Position numbers and translations under genes: made by a program | IMG/VR virus record: IMGVR_UViG_3300032323_002093 | Coordinates: 1 to 35,878 of that record | Source of the DNA: a virus | Length of the DNA stretch: 35,878 nt | Strand: one strand, 5' to 3' | The notes under the pieces: generated by a model | Told to the model about the DNA's origin: nothing | The model's database searches: none | The model's input: only the letters and a program-made list of their open reading frames with translations | Shown here: piece by piece, positions 13,686 through 22,486 of the stretch | How positions within the stretch are numbered: position 1 is the stretch's first letter | How the letters are laid out: each line of letters begins with the position of its first letter

Positions 13686-15737
13686 TTAAGAAATAATAGT
13701 GTTTGTACCTGCGTACCCTGGCTGAGCATAATTTTCAGCAAAGTAACTCTGGTTGTTGATAACTCCCGAACTTTGTGCGGTAATTATCTCGTTGAAGAAA
13801 CGGTTTGTGAACTTGAAAAAGCTCACGGTATCTGAACTTGTTACCAGTTCAGCAGCTACTTTTCTAGCTGTGTTGGCTACAGTATCTGAGCGTGTAAAAG
13901 TAGTTTGCAGTACTTTTGAAGTTCTAGCTGCGGCTGAATCTGTAGTAGTACCAGTATCTAATTTACTGATTCTGGAGTTGAAAACTCGTTGTTCGCTGTG
14001 AGTAGTTTGGCTAGCAAGCTGGCGCACATAAGCAACGGTTCTTGAAAAGCTATCTGTTGCAACAGCGGGTGACAGCAATACTTTTCGTGGTGTTAATTGC
14101 ACAACTTCTGTGGGGTCAACCAACTCCAAGAAACTTCTTTGGTAGTTAACCACACGACTAAATTGGTCCGTTGCAGTGCTGGTATCCAGTAATACTTTTG
14201 TTGCACGTTTGCTGTTTTGATCCGCACTGTTGGTGTTGCTAACCAGTGTTTTACCGGTTCTAAACACACTACTATCTTGTGCAACACTATTGCTTTGTGC
14301 AACTTTTGTTAAACGATTACTTAACACATCAATTCTGGTAAATTGTGTGTTTAGTGTTTTAGCGGATGCAAACTGTAGCTGTTCTTGTGTGTCAACCCAG
14401 TCTATGTTGGTTTTACCTACACGTGCAGTTTGGTCGTCATCTATGTTGGCGCTACCAAAAAAATCGTCTGTGGCATCTACGGTATCGGTGAACAGTCGAA
14501 CATAATTAACAGTTCTTGAAAACACATCCGCAACAACATACCCAGTGTTTAGTGTTTTGCTAAAATTTAACTGTTTTTGATCTGTGGTTGTGCTGGTATT
14601 TTGTAAGCTTTTGGCAACACCAAACTGTAACAAGTGTGCATTGGTTGTTTGATCTGCGAAAGCACGCTTTATATCCCATACAATAACAGCTTGATCGCCG
14701 GCAACAAAGTTACTAATCAGTGGTTTTGTTGCTGTATATCGCAACTGATGTTGCGTAGTACTCGCACTTGCCAGTGTTTTACGGGCAAGCAGTGCAGCAA
14801 CGTCACCAGTTATGCCAACATCCAGTAATCGTTTGTTTGTTGCTTGTGTGGTTAAATCACTGGCTGTGTAGGCAGTAGCCAGGATTTTTTGTGCGCGTGC
14901 TCTGGCTTGATCTGTGGAGGCTGTGGCACTAAGCAGCGGCTTTGTTAACCTAGCCTGCTTTTGGTCTGTGGTGGTAGCCACATCGGCCTTAACCACACTT
15001 AAAACTATGCTTCTAACATCTGTGCTGGCCAACCAACTTATCAGTGTTTTGCCTACACGTGCAGTTTGATCGTCGTCTACGTTGGCATTGCCAAAAAAGT
15101 CGTCTGTGGCGTCTACCACATCACTAAAACTACGATTAAAGTTTACGGTGCGGCTTAAAACATCGGTTGAAGCAACGGTTTCGTTTACCGCTTTTTGCGG
15201 AAACTTAACTACTACTTCACTGCGACTTACGGTGTCTTGTACAACTTTTCGTGGCTGTAGGCGTACTTGGTCAGTTTCATTGACTTGATCTGCGAGGACT
15301 TTTTGTGCTCGCTTGGTGACAAGTTCAATGTCAGCAACAGTATCTACCACGCCCTTGCGTACTACGAAAACTTTATAACTATCGTTGGTTACTTGTAGTT
15401 GTTGAAATACACGTTTATACTGTACTGTTCTGCTAAACTGATCTGTGGCCGCTACAAGGTCAACCTTAATGGATCTGTATGTTAGCGTAATTGTATCATT
15501 AACTTGATAGTAGTCATGCGCTCGTCGAAACAGCTGTGGGTTAGGCAGTATTTCCTCACCCATGTTTGTTATGACTACTTTTGCAAGTAAGTTATTTTCT
15601 GTGCTGGCAACCAGCGGTTGTTCGGGCGGTTTTGCAACAACTAACTTTGGAATTTCTGCTGTGGCAGGTTTTGGCTGATAAGTATAGTTGCCGGTTATTG
15701 GTTTTTGTGCGGTTATTAGTACTATCTTATCTGCCAT
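13686..15737 (-). CDS. Long repeat-built virion protein (TD-repeat fibre)
   Basis: This is a 683-residue protein. After a Pro-rich head of about 95 residues, it consists of some 25 degenerate repeats of about 18-23 residues, each centred on a TD or ATD pair and often followed by FSRTVxYxR or KxLxxxxxxTDQ. It ends in a non-repetitive tail of about 50 residues. Such regular short repeats suggest a beta-solenoid or extended rod, and I place it as a tail appendage from its neighbours. One block, containing DVVDATDDFFGNANVDDDQT, is present twice, 212 codons apart, with close DNA similarity. GAGG precedes the ATG. There are no enzymatic motifs. The adhesin-like build suggests surface exposure. Confidence 0.75.
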   Translation of the reverse strand: MADKIVLITAQKPITGNYTYQPKPATAEIPKLVVAKPPEQPLVASTENNLLAKVVITNMGEEILPNPQLFRRAHDYYQVNDTITLTYRSIKVDLVAATDQFSRTVQYKRVFQQLQVTNDSYKVFVVRKGVVDTVADIELVTKRAQKVLADQVNETDQVRLQPRKVVQDTVSRSEVVVKFPQKAVNETVASTDVLSRTVNFNRSFSDVVDATDDFFGNANVDDDQTARVGKTLISWLASTDVRSIVLSVVKADVATTTDQKQARLTKPLLSATASTDQARARAQKILATAYTASDLTTQATNKRLLDVGITGDVAALLARKTLASASTTQHQLRYTATKPLISNFVAGDQAVIVWDIKRAFADQTTNAHLLQFGVAKSLQNTSTTTDQKQLNFSKTLNTGYVVADVFSRTVNYVRLFTDTVDATDDFFGSANIDDDQTARVGKTNIDWVDTQEQLQFASAKTLNTQFTRIDVLSNRLTKVAQSNSVAQDSSVFRTGKTLVSNTNSADQNSKRATKVLLDTSTATDQFSRVVNYQRSFLELVDPTEVVQLTPRKVLLSPAVATDSFSRTVAYVRQLASQTTHSEQRVFNSRISKLDTGTTTDSAAARTSKVLQTTFTRSDTVANTARKVAAELVTSSDTVSFFKFTNRFFNEIITAQSSGVINNQSYFAENYAQPGYAGTNTIIS
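14416..15166. repeat. Long imperfect direct repeat pair in the TD-repeat gene
   Basis: The segment beginning at 14416 and running to about 14530 reappears at 15052 to about 15166, offset 636 bases (exactly 212 codons). The match is high but imperfect, and many of the differences I compared fall at third codon positions. This marks an old internal duplication of one domain of the repeat protein. Confidence 0.75.
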
Positions 15738-15744
15738 TTACACC

Positions 15745-16368
15745 TCACGCAGTGGTCTGATTTAGTTGATCGGCTGTTACATCGGTTGGACTAAATAAGA
15801 TTTCAACCATACCACGTACAGGTTTAAATGTACGAGTAAATATTTGATCTTGCGGTTCTGTTACACGCAATTCAAAAAATCCATATACTGGTGAGTCTAC
15901 CAGTGGCTGTACACTCCAAGTAGCTGCCAGTGTTGCAGGAAACTGCAAGTAAACAATGTTTAGTGCAGTTTCGATCCAGCGAGGATCAGAACTAGGCACT
16001 GTTGAATTAACACGACCACTGCCAGAAGCTAGTTTGTAGTATTTGTTATTATAAAATACTACATCTTCTTTGTTGTAAGCTGCTGCACTTTGCCATGCAC
16101 CTAAAAATACTGGTAGTCTAACAAATAGTCTGGTTTGCACTCCGCCGTCTTTGGTTGCAACTGGACGCTCTGTTTGTCCTCGGATATTTGCCGCTTCAAC
16201 AACCACTGCTTCGTAAACGTAGTTGTTGTTTAGTTTTACTGATGCGTCTTCAACAAAGTTAAGTGATACAGGAAACTCTAATTGCTCGCCTTTTACAAAG
16301 CTCCATAAAACAGCCCCACTGTCGGCAATAAGATCTTGTGTTGTATTAGTTAATCTTGATCTTGCCAT
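15745..16368 (-). CDS. Tail appendage protein with a carbohydrate-binding-like module
   Basis: This is a 207-residue protein. Residues 1-90 contain GEQLEFPVSLNFVEDASVKL and YEAVVVEAANI, a pattern I know from phage structural proteins of marine phages. Residues 92-131 read WQSAAAYNKEDVVFYNNKYY with a later SSDPRW, which fits the aromatic layout of chitinase-type carbohydrate-binding modules (families 5/12). The last 70 residues are beta-rich. The module could bind host surface glycan, or simply serve as a fold unit in the fibre. AAAGGA precedes the ATG. The gene overlaps the end of the 118-residue gene by 23 bases. Confidence 0.78.
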   Translation of the reverse strand: MARSRLTNTTQDLIADSGAVLWSFVKGEQLEFPVSLNFVEDASVKLNNNYVYEAVVVEAANIRGQTERPVATKDGGVQTRLFVRLPVFLGAWQSAAAYNKEDVVFYNNKYYKLASGSGRVNSTVPSSDPRWIETALNIVYLQFPATLAATWSVQPLVDSPVYGFFELRVTEPQDQIFTRTFKPVRGMVEILFSPTDVTADQLNQTTA

Positions 16369-16702
16369 ACTTTTCCTTTTGTGTAATGGTTCTTAGTTCA
16401 CCTATTTCAGTAGTCAGTGCTACTACTTCACGCTGTAGTCGCTGATTTTCAAGAGTTAATTTTTGTAGTTCTTGGTTAAGTGAAATAACTTCAGTGTTTA
16501 AACGCCCCAGTTCTAGACTAAGTTGAGTATTCTGTTCACTCATGCGGTCTAGTTCTGTGTGCATAAGGGTTATTACATTTGTTTCTGCAGCAGTGCTACG
16601 CCAGTCTTTTAAGATTTTTTGTACTCCAATTAAAACTGCTATAACCGCCAAGGCCACCATGCCCAGACCTTGTACTGTCTGATCTGTTATATTGCTTAGC
16701 AT
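16346..16702 (-). CDS. Membrane-anchored coiled-coil protein, first gene of its transcript
   Basis: This is a 118-residue protein with one membrane segment (about residues 12-29, GMVALAVIAVLIGVQKIL). A continuous heptad coiled coil of about 65 residues follows (LDRMSEQNTQLSLELGRLNT onward), and the tail is Lys-rich. The layout resembles an i-spanin or a one-segment holin, but neither family's signature is present, and the spanin pair is coded elsewhere. AGGAG seven bases upstream supports the ATG. A consensus promoter lies about 125 bases upstream, and the gene leads the fibre unit. The function is not known to me. Confidence 0.75.
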   Translation of the reverse strand: MLSNITDQTVQGLGMVALAVIAVLIGVQKILKDWRSTAAETNVITLMHTELDRMSEQNTQLSLELGRLNTEVISLNQELQKLTLENQRLQREVVALTTEIGELRTITQKEKYGKIKIN

Positions 16703-16827
16703 AAAGATGCTCCTGTTAGTATTATTTAATAATATGTGCGGCCTGCTACGGTTTAGGGTGGTAGTAAGCTTTAAGCCGATTTAAGTTTGTCAAGTAAAAA
16801 TTAACATACCTTTAAAGAATTTGTACT

Positions 16828-16856
16828 ATTATACCACAAGGGCATGGTATTGTCAA
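16828..16856 (-). promoter_or_regulatory. Consensus sigma-70 promoter for the fibre unit
   Basis: On the minus strand TTGACA (16856-16851) and TATAAT (16833-16828) are exact, with a 17-base spacer. The promoter begins four bases past the terminator of the central fibre gene. Transcription should start near 16821. The leader of about 120 bases to the 118-residue gene contains a second isolated TTGACA (16793-16788) without a matching -10, and an AT-rich palindrome near 16719-16733. Confidence 0.9.
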
Positions 16857-16860
16857 TGCA

Positions 16861-16897
16861 AAAAAATACCCAGGGTGTTTAGTCCTGGGTATTTTTT
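16861..16897 (-). terminator. Terminator of the central-fibre transcript
   Basis: A perfect 14-bp stem, AAAAAATACCCAGG (16861-16874) with CCTGGGTATTTTTT (16884-16897), has a 9-base loop. It works in either direction and overlaps the stop codon of the 1092-residue gene. It closes the tape-measure-to-central-fibre unit just before the next promoter. Confidence 0.92.
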
Positions 16898-19800
16898 ATA
16901 CAGTTATACTAATAAACTTGTTGGTTAAGTCAATAACAAACTTACCGTCAGTACTTTGCATTTTACCTGCTGTAACAGTACCCATATCTGCACTAACTGC
17001 TGATAAACTAGTAACACTTAGTTTAGCTGCTGAAATACTACCGCCCTCTATACGGTCTGCGCTAATAAACCCTGCGTTAATCTTGCTAGCATTTAAGTTG
17101 GCGATTTTTGCATTGTCAACAGCAAGGTTTGCAATTTTTGCAGTAGTTACGGCAAGATCAGCAATCTTGGCACTGTCAACTGCAAGATTTGCAATTTTTG
17201 CATTGGTAATAGTAGCATCACGAATAAATGCTGTGTCTATGTAAACGCCAGGAGGTACAGTTACATCATTTATTACTGTTGGGGCAGTTTGAACAATAAA
17301 AGGAAATCTTTGTGGGTCCAAACTCCAAGCAGTTCCTGTATAGTACTTAGTAACTGGTGGACTAGTGCTTGTATCAACCCATACATACCCTGGATATAAA
17401 TTTGTGGTAGGTGCGGTGCTTTGATTAACAGAAGGAGGGGCTATATAGAACCTATCTGCTAAAATTGCGAACTCACTTACAGTCGTTGTACCGGCTTTAA
17501 GATATGCAGCATATTTAGTGGGATTAGCTAGCATTATAACTGCTAGAACATTCTCAATATATGCAGCTATGGTTGGATCTATAGACAGGCCAGCTCCGTA
17601 CTGGTTTACTATGCTTGCGTCTGCGCTATTAACTAATCCGTTATTAGTTACATCGCCAAGCATTCTTCCATTGAAGACTTCTCGAAATATAGCACTATGA
17701 GGAGCAGTCTGTGTAGCAGCTCGTATAATACCAGTAGATGTTGCAGCCCAATCAACTGCAACACTAGTTCTAGAAGTTGATGCTAAACCATATCCTGCTA
17801 CATGCCCAGCTACGTCAGTTTTAACAGTATATTGCGCAGATAAGCCTTCTGGACCAGACACTACATTAGATACTGTTTGTATCGCTGCTGTAAGTTCTTC
17901 GGTATCTGTTACATCGGTGAAAGTAAACCCTTGAACATCCCAGTAACCGGCTGCACCACTATAGTTATCCAAAAAGTCAGGGCGCACAAACTTAACACCA
18001 CTTTGCCAGTCGTCAGAAGTCCACACAAAGTTGTATAGCCCCCACGTATCTCCATAGGTAGCTACGTGCTGTGCACGATTTTGACCACTTGGTTTATAAG
18101 GACTACGACCGCCGTTATCTGGTCCTGGGGTTCCATTGCTGTCAAGAAACTGCTGTAGTGAAAAGTACAATAGTCCAGTTGCGTCGCTTGAGGGCTTGGC
18201 CCAGAATCTAACGCGATACTTTCTTGTACGGTCAATAGGTACGAAGTTACCTTGGTTCGGATAACCGTAATTACCGGATAATCTTAGTGCATTAGTACCG
18301 ACTGGACCATCGGTAACTACTACAATACTTTGACCATTCAAAACCCACTGCTCTAGTGGCAATCCCAGGGAGGTTCCACGAATTGTTGCTTGTACTCTGG
18401 TTAATGAGGTTGCGGCACTGGTGGCACTACCTGCTGCATTTGTTTCACTAATTGCAGCATTTTCAGCAGATATACCGGCAGCAGTAGAGAAACCACTTGC
18501 ATCACTACGAGCTTGTGTAGCGAGTCCAGCTTGTGTACTAGCCGTTGAAGCACTACCTGCTGCATTTGAAGCACTTACTGCGGAACTTGTAGCACTAATA
18601 CTTGCTTGAGTTTCTGAACTAGCTGCAGCATCTCTGGCGCTTGTTGACAGTAAAGAAGCTTGAGTAGCTGTTGAAGCACTACCTTCAGCATTTGAAGCGC
18701 TTGTTGCTGCTTGTGTAGCACTAATACTTGCTTGTGTTTCTGAACTAGCTGCAGCATCTCTGGCGCTTGTAGCCAGTAAAGAAGCTTGAGTAGCTGTTGA
18801 AGCACTACCTTCAGCATTACTAGCGCTTGTTGCTGCTTGTGTAGCACTAATGCTTGCTTGAGTTTCTGAAATAGCTGCGGCATCTCTGGCGCTTGTAGAC
18901 AGTAAAGAAGCTTCTGTAGCTATTACAGCACTACCCTCTGCTAAACCCTGAGCTATAATGGCTGCGGCCTTGGCTTGGTTGGCTTCCACAGCACTAGATG
19001 CAGCAGTTACTGTTGTGCCAAAAACTGTGGTTAAATCATCAGTTTTCTTTACAAGCCCAGTTACAGGGTCATCAATTAAGTTAATACGACTGGTTAATGT
19101 TGAATATAGCTCTGATTCAGTTATTTGGCCAGTTAATACGTCAAGTAGCTTGGATACATTTTGTCCAGTAGTTACTTCAATGCCATTAGTACCTCCAGCA
19201 GGTACCGTACTTATACCACCATCTTTTGAAACCCACTTTATCCACAGTCTCCAGGTAGTTCCAGGATCACTTGGCAGAGTATACGTATTTCCAGTAAATT
19301 CAGCTATTTTTTCAGCGGGATTAAATGGTGTTAATATATCCCCCTCGATAAACTCTTTGCCGTATAACACAGTGTGGCTATGGCCACTACCCACAGTATA
19401 TTCTGGCTGCCCGTGTTGAATTAATACCGTGTTAATTGCAGGAGTAGCGGCAAAATCTGTTGGCGTTGGTGGCGGTGTTAAGTCGATGCCTGTTCCGCCT
19501 TCACGAACTTTACTAATGGTATACGAAACTGTATAAGCTACAAAATTTCGTGTAGCTGTTAGTATAAATGTTTCGTAGTCGCTAGTCCAAGTGTTATCAT
19601 CGTTCTGCGATAGTGTAATTTGTCCTGTAACACTATTAACCTGGCAAGTTAGTCCAGATTTTGTTTGAGTAAGTGGCCCAAAAGTCACTCCTGGAATAAG
19701 TTTAATTGTGCCATTAAACAACTCAATGGAATTAGTGCCTGGTAAATTATAATTATTACCAGCAGAATCAGTCTGTACTAAATCAAAACTTCTTGACAAC

Positions 19801-20174
19801 CTAGCTGTAACTGCGGAAAATGTTTTGTAAGCTGTAACTGGTACAGAGGTATATGTTACACCTTCAAAGTCCAGTTTTGCAGTAACAACAACAGAATCTT
19901 GCGCAAAAGTTTCAGGGTTTAATATTAGCTTGTTCCCTACTACAGTTAGTTGTGTATTTGGGAACAAACCAATAACTTCAAAATAAGGAGTACCTTGTAG
20001 CGACCCAGACATTACCACAGTTAGTTCTAACGTAGCTGGCGCAGGGACGTTATCTGCACCGTACTTAGCTTCTAGGTTGGGCGATACTATAGTAATGTAG
20101 TTACTAGCAATACCAAGTACTCGTGGAACTGTTTGTTGCAAGGATAAGTCTCTTGCATTAATTGGCGTACTCAT
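16896..20174 (-). CDS. gpJ-like central tail fibre / host-specificity protein
   Basis: This is a 1092-residue protein. Residues 1-225 are Ig-like beta domains. A fibronectin-III-like domain follows TPPPTPTDF (about 230-340), then SKLLDVLTGQITESELYSTL. A long Ala/Ser coiled-coil stalk (about 390-590) contains three 42-residue tandem repeats. A carbohydrate-binding-like beta domain follows (about 600-730). The C-terminal part resembles the conserved gpJ domain (RFYIAPP to PPGVYIDTAFIRDATI), followed by a ladder of AKIANLAVD repeats. One dockerin-like calcium loop sits at residues 841-852. This protein should form the tip fibre that carries host recognition. It follows the hub gene with a one-base gap, and its stop lies in a terminator. 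Confidence 0.88.
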   Translation of the reverse strand: MSTPINARDLSLQQTVPRVLGIASNYITIVSPNLEAKYGADNVPAPATLELTVVMSGSLQGTPYFEVIGLFPNTQLTVVGNKLILNPETFAQDSVVVTAKLDFEGVTYTSVPVTAYKTFSAVTARLSRSFDLVQTDSAGNNYNLPGTNSIELFNGTIKLIPGVTFGPLTQTKSGLTCQVNSVTGQITLSQNDDNTWTSDYETFILTATRNFVAYTVSYTISKVREGGTGIDLTPPPTPTDFAATPAINTVLIQHGQPEYTVGSGHSHTVLYGKEFIEGDILTPFNPAEKIAEFTGNTYTLPSDPGTTWRLWIKWVSKDGGISTVPAGGTNGIEVTTGQNVSKLLDVLTGQITESELYSTLTSRINLIDDPVTGLVKKTDDLTTVFGTTVTAASSAVEANQAKAAAIIAQGLAEGSAVIATEASLLSTSARDAAAISETQASISATQAATSASNAEGSASTATQASLLATSARDAAASSETQASISATQAATSASNAEGSASTATQASLLSTSARDAAASSETQASISATSSAVSASNAAGSASTASTQAGLATQARSDASGFSTAAGISAENAAISETNAAGSATSAATSLTRVQATIRGTSLGLPLEQWVLNGQSIVVVTDGPVGTNALRLSGNYGYPNQGNFVPIDRTRKYRVRFWAKPSSDATGLLYFSLQQFLDSNGTPGPDNGGRSPYKPSGQNRAQHVATYGDTWGLYNFVWTSDDWQSGVKFVRPDFLDNYSGAAGYWDVQGFTFTDVTDTEELTAAIQTVSNVVSGPEGLSAQYTVKTDVAGHVAGYGLASTSRTSVAVDWAATSTGIIRAATQTAPHSAIFREVFNGRMLGDVTNNGLVNSADASIVNQYGAGLSIDPTIAAYIENVLAVIMLANPTKYAAYLKAGTTTVSEFAILADRFYIAPPSVNQSTAPTTNLYPGYVWVDTSTSPPVTKYYTGTAWSLDPQRFPFIVQTAPTVINDVTVPPGVYIDTAFIRDATITNAKIANLAVDSAKIADLAVTTAKIANLAVDNAKIANLNASKINAGFISADRIEGGSISAAKLSVTSLSAVSADMGTVTAGKMQSTDGKFVIDLTNKFISITV
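18520..18945. repeat. 126-bp tandem repeats coding for the Ala/Ser stalk
   Basis: Units of 126 bases (42 codons) begin at 18601, 18727 and 18853 on the plus strand, with a degenerate unit to the left of 18601 and decay after about 18910. Each unit encodes SARDAAASSETQASISATQA plus 22 further residues. The first two full units are nearly identical, so the array is recent or kept uniform by recombination. Confidence 0.88.
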
Positions 20175-20175
20175 A

Positions 20176-21654
20176 TTATATTAAAACTCCTATACTTACG
20201 AGTCCAGTTACCCAGTCTCGGGTAATTGAATAAACCATACCCAGTTTACCATTCGCTAAACCAAATCTTGATGTTTGCACTTGTACTACATCACCTAGCT
20301 GAACAAATATTAGCTCAGGTAAGTAATTGGCGGTAACAATGAATCTTTGTTGTTGCCATAATTGTAGTCGTTTGTCTGCTTCTGCCTGCGCACTTGCAGT
20401 GGCTATCAATAGTGTTTCTTCTTCCGCTGTGTCTCCACTATCGCGGTAAAGTGTTCTGGCAGCGGCATTTACTGCAGACACAAAAATATACTGATCTTCA
20501 AACTTACTAACAGGATTTAATCCTGCTGCTACTGTGGTTTGCGGCGTATAGTTTTTACAGTAAGCTAATTTAATACTTGGTTTTACTGGAAACATTTCGC
20601 TAATGGATAGTGAGTCTACTAGCATATTATTGTCGTTTAAGTAGTAAACGGGTGTTCCAGTTGCTTGCTTTATTTCCACTAACTTAAGTTTACTGGTAAT
20701 TACTGTACCATTGCTTACAGTAACAGCAGGACACACTAAATTTGCATTAACGCTTTTTGCAAGCTCTGTGCAAACCTCCAACACGTTGCGTCTTTCAGAA
20801 CAGTATAGCCCTACTGGACTGGTATTGGTAAAATCTCCAAATGCAAGCTCTGAAACTTGAAATCTATTTTCCTCTGTGCCATATTCGGTGACTAGTTTTT
20901 GCACGATTCCAGACACTGTGTTAGTATAAGGCGTGTCGCCTTGTGCGCTGCAAGTTATTGTCCCATATGGTTGAGTAAGAAGTTCAAATGTACCAGTGGC
21001 TAAATCTGGCTCAACGGCAATGGGTATACCGTTATCACGAACTTCAATAACGCCGGCAACGGCGCCATCATGCATCATATAAACTTGGCCACCATTGTTG
21101 GTGCTGCCATTGTCTACTAATAGTGGAGTTATGTTAAAACACTCGCCAAAAAGCAGTGGCAATACATTATCTTGCGTATTTTGTGAATAGCTAGTTTGTT
21201 TTAGTGTTTTTTCGCTTAGTGGATTATTTAAACGCTGTAGTTTATCAAATACACTAAAACTTAGTGTTGATTCGTTTGGCGCGGTTAATTCTTGAATAAG
21301 TCCGTCAAAAATTAATACAAAGTCGGACTTTGCCCATGTAGGGTCGCCTAAGTATATTTTTATAGGGCGCTTATTCCATACGTAATCTATGTAACTATCG
21401 TATATGCCGCCAACATTAGTTATTTCCAAGCTTCCGTAACCCATGCTTGGAGACCCTTCTATACTTAGCGATTCTGAAAAACTAAGTCCACCTGTTACTA
21501 CGGCATTATAAACTTTGTTGTCATAAGTATAGGGCATACTTGACAAGTATAACTCAGATTCTGGCGAATTACCTATTTCAGAAATATCTACCAAAATACA
21601 TTTAATATGTTCTTGCGTGTTTAACCAAGCTACGATATCTTGTACTGTTTTCAT
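20176..21654 (-). CDS. Tail hub / tail-associated baseplate protein
   Basis: This is a 492-residue protein. The N-terminal third has the strand pattern of phage hub proteins (SESLSIEGSPSMGYGSLEIT, RPIKIYLGDPTW, FDGLIQELT). The middle contains LPLLFGECFNITPLL and a TVSGIVQKLVTEYGT region. The end (IFVQLGDVVQVQTSRFGL) is typical of hub C-termini. It should form the ring that closes the tail tube and carries the central fibre. I chose the ATG at 21654. A TTG three codons upstream would begin inside the previous stop region. The ribosome site is weak, and coupling to the Dit-like gene is likely because only two bases separate them. Confidence 0.8.
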   Translation of the reverse strand: MKTVQDIVAWLNTQEHIKCILVDISEIGNSPESELYLSSMPYTYDNKVYNAVVTGGLSFSESLSIEGSPSMGYGSLEITNVGGIYDSYIDYVWNKRPIKIYLGDPTWAKSDFVLIFDGLIQELTAPNESTLSFSVFDKLQRLNNPLSEKTLKQTSYSQNTQDNVLPLLFGECFNITPLLVDNGSTNNGGQVYMMHDGAVAGVIEVRDNGIPIAVEPDLATGTFELLTQPYGTITCSAQGDTPYTNTVSGIVQKLVTEYGTEENRFQVSELAFGDFTNTSPVGLYCSERRNVLEVCTELAKSVNANLVCPAVTVSNGTVITSKLKLVEIKQATGTPVYYLNDNNMLVDSLSISEMFPVKPSIKLAYCKNYTPQTTVAAGLNPVSKFEDQYIFVSAVNAAARTLYRDSGDTAEEETLLIATASAQAEADKRLQLWQQQRFIVTANYLPELIFVQLGDVVQVQTSRFGLANGKLGMVYSITRDWVTGLVSIGVLI

Positions 21655-21656
21655 TA

Positions 21657-22472
21657 TTACCAACTATTAAGAGTAAGGTTAGTATTGTATAGACTATACA
21701 ACTGATATTGAATGCTGTTATTTTGACTTCTACCGTATATGCTGTAAGCTTGTGTTATTTCTGGATTTGTGTTATCTGGAAATACACATAAATAAATTAA
21801 ACCACTAGAACCCAACTTTCGCATTATATCTAACAGCTCAACACGATCTCTATCCGTTATATATTCTAGATTTAAATTCATGGAGTCTGAAATAGGTTTT
21901 CTGTCAACATAAGTATTACCACTGCGAGTGGTAATTACATCACTTGGATCAGAAAAATCTAAAGTAATACCGTTACTTGCTTGACGCGAACTTTCCCAGT
22001 ACGTGCCACATACAATTCTTGAGCAGTCAATAGGGTGTGTGTTAGTTATGGTTATAACCAACTTTTTTACTGTAAGCACGCGCGACAACCATACACTGGT
22101 TTTTGTAGCTCCACCAAAACCAAAATCCACATAAGTAGGCGTGGCAGCAGTATTTTCAAATATATTAGCGCGATTTCTACAAGCTGTTAACACGCCTGTA
22201 TCTGCAACTACTTCTGTGTCAGAAACTTCTGTGTACGCTTGCACACGTATAGTAGCTCCACTAATTAAATTAGTAGCAGGTAAAGCCACTGCACTTATTT
22301 TTTGAGCAGTATTCCAAACCAGTGTATAAGCTACCGTGTTGCCAGTACTGCGATGTACTTGGGTTTTTTGCGTACTCTTTAAATTATTTACACTAAAACC
22401 TGCAGCAGTAGTACTAGCTGTTATAGTTGCAATATCTGCCGCATTGTTATAAATTATTCTTAGATTTGACAT
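21657..22472 (-). CDS. Distal-tail (Dit-like) or minor tail protein
   Basis: This is a 271-residue protein directly after the tape measure, the usual place of the distal tail protein. It is beta-rich throughout: a galactose-binding-like N-terminal part (VSVNNLKSTQ-type start, FGFGGATKTSVWLSR) and a C-terminal part with ITDRDRVELLDIMRKLGSSGLIYLCV. Dit proteins join tail tube and hub as a hexameric ring. The assignment rests on position and fold impression rather than a signature. The start at 22472 has AAGGG upstream. A longer frame to 22511 would run through the palindrome at 22487-22516. Confidence 0.7.
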   Translation of the reverse strand: MSNLRIIYNNAADIATITASTTAAGFSVNNLKSTQKTQVHRSTGNTVAYTLVWNTAQKISAVALPATNLISGATIRVQAYTEVSDTEVVADTGVLTACRNRANIFENTAATPTYVDFGFGGATKTSVWLSRVLTVKKLVITITNTHPIDCSRIVCGTYWESSRQASNGITLDFSDPSDVITTRSGNTYVDRKPISDSMNLNLEYITDRDRVELLDIMRKLGSSGLIYLCVFPDNTNPEITQAYSIYGRSQNNSIQYQLYSLYNTNLTLNSW

Positions 22473-22486
22473 ACGTACCCTTATAA

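Noticed and set aside
16719-16733. AT-rich palindrome TATTATTTAATAATA as an operator or origin element
   Set aside because: It is short, of low complexity and single, so chance is likely in AT-rich leader DNA.
16765-16793. Second TTGACA in the leader of the 118-residue gene as another promoter
   Set aside because: The hexamer at the right distance is AGCTTA, a poor -10. The exact promoter just upstream is sufficient.
18575-18883. Minus-strand ORF with Gln/Leu/Val repeats in the central fibre stalk
   Set aside because: It is the 126-bp repeat read in another frame. The repeats keep all frames open, and it lies wholly within the real gene.
18520-18945. Tandem 126-bp array considered as a CRISPR array
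   Set aside because: There are no unique spacers between repeats. The unit is a coding repeat in frame with the fibre gene.
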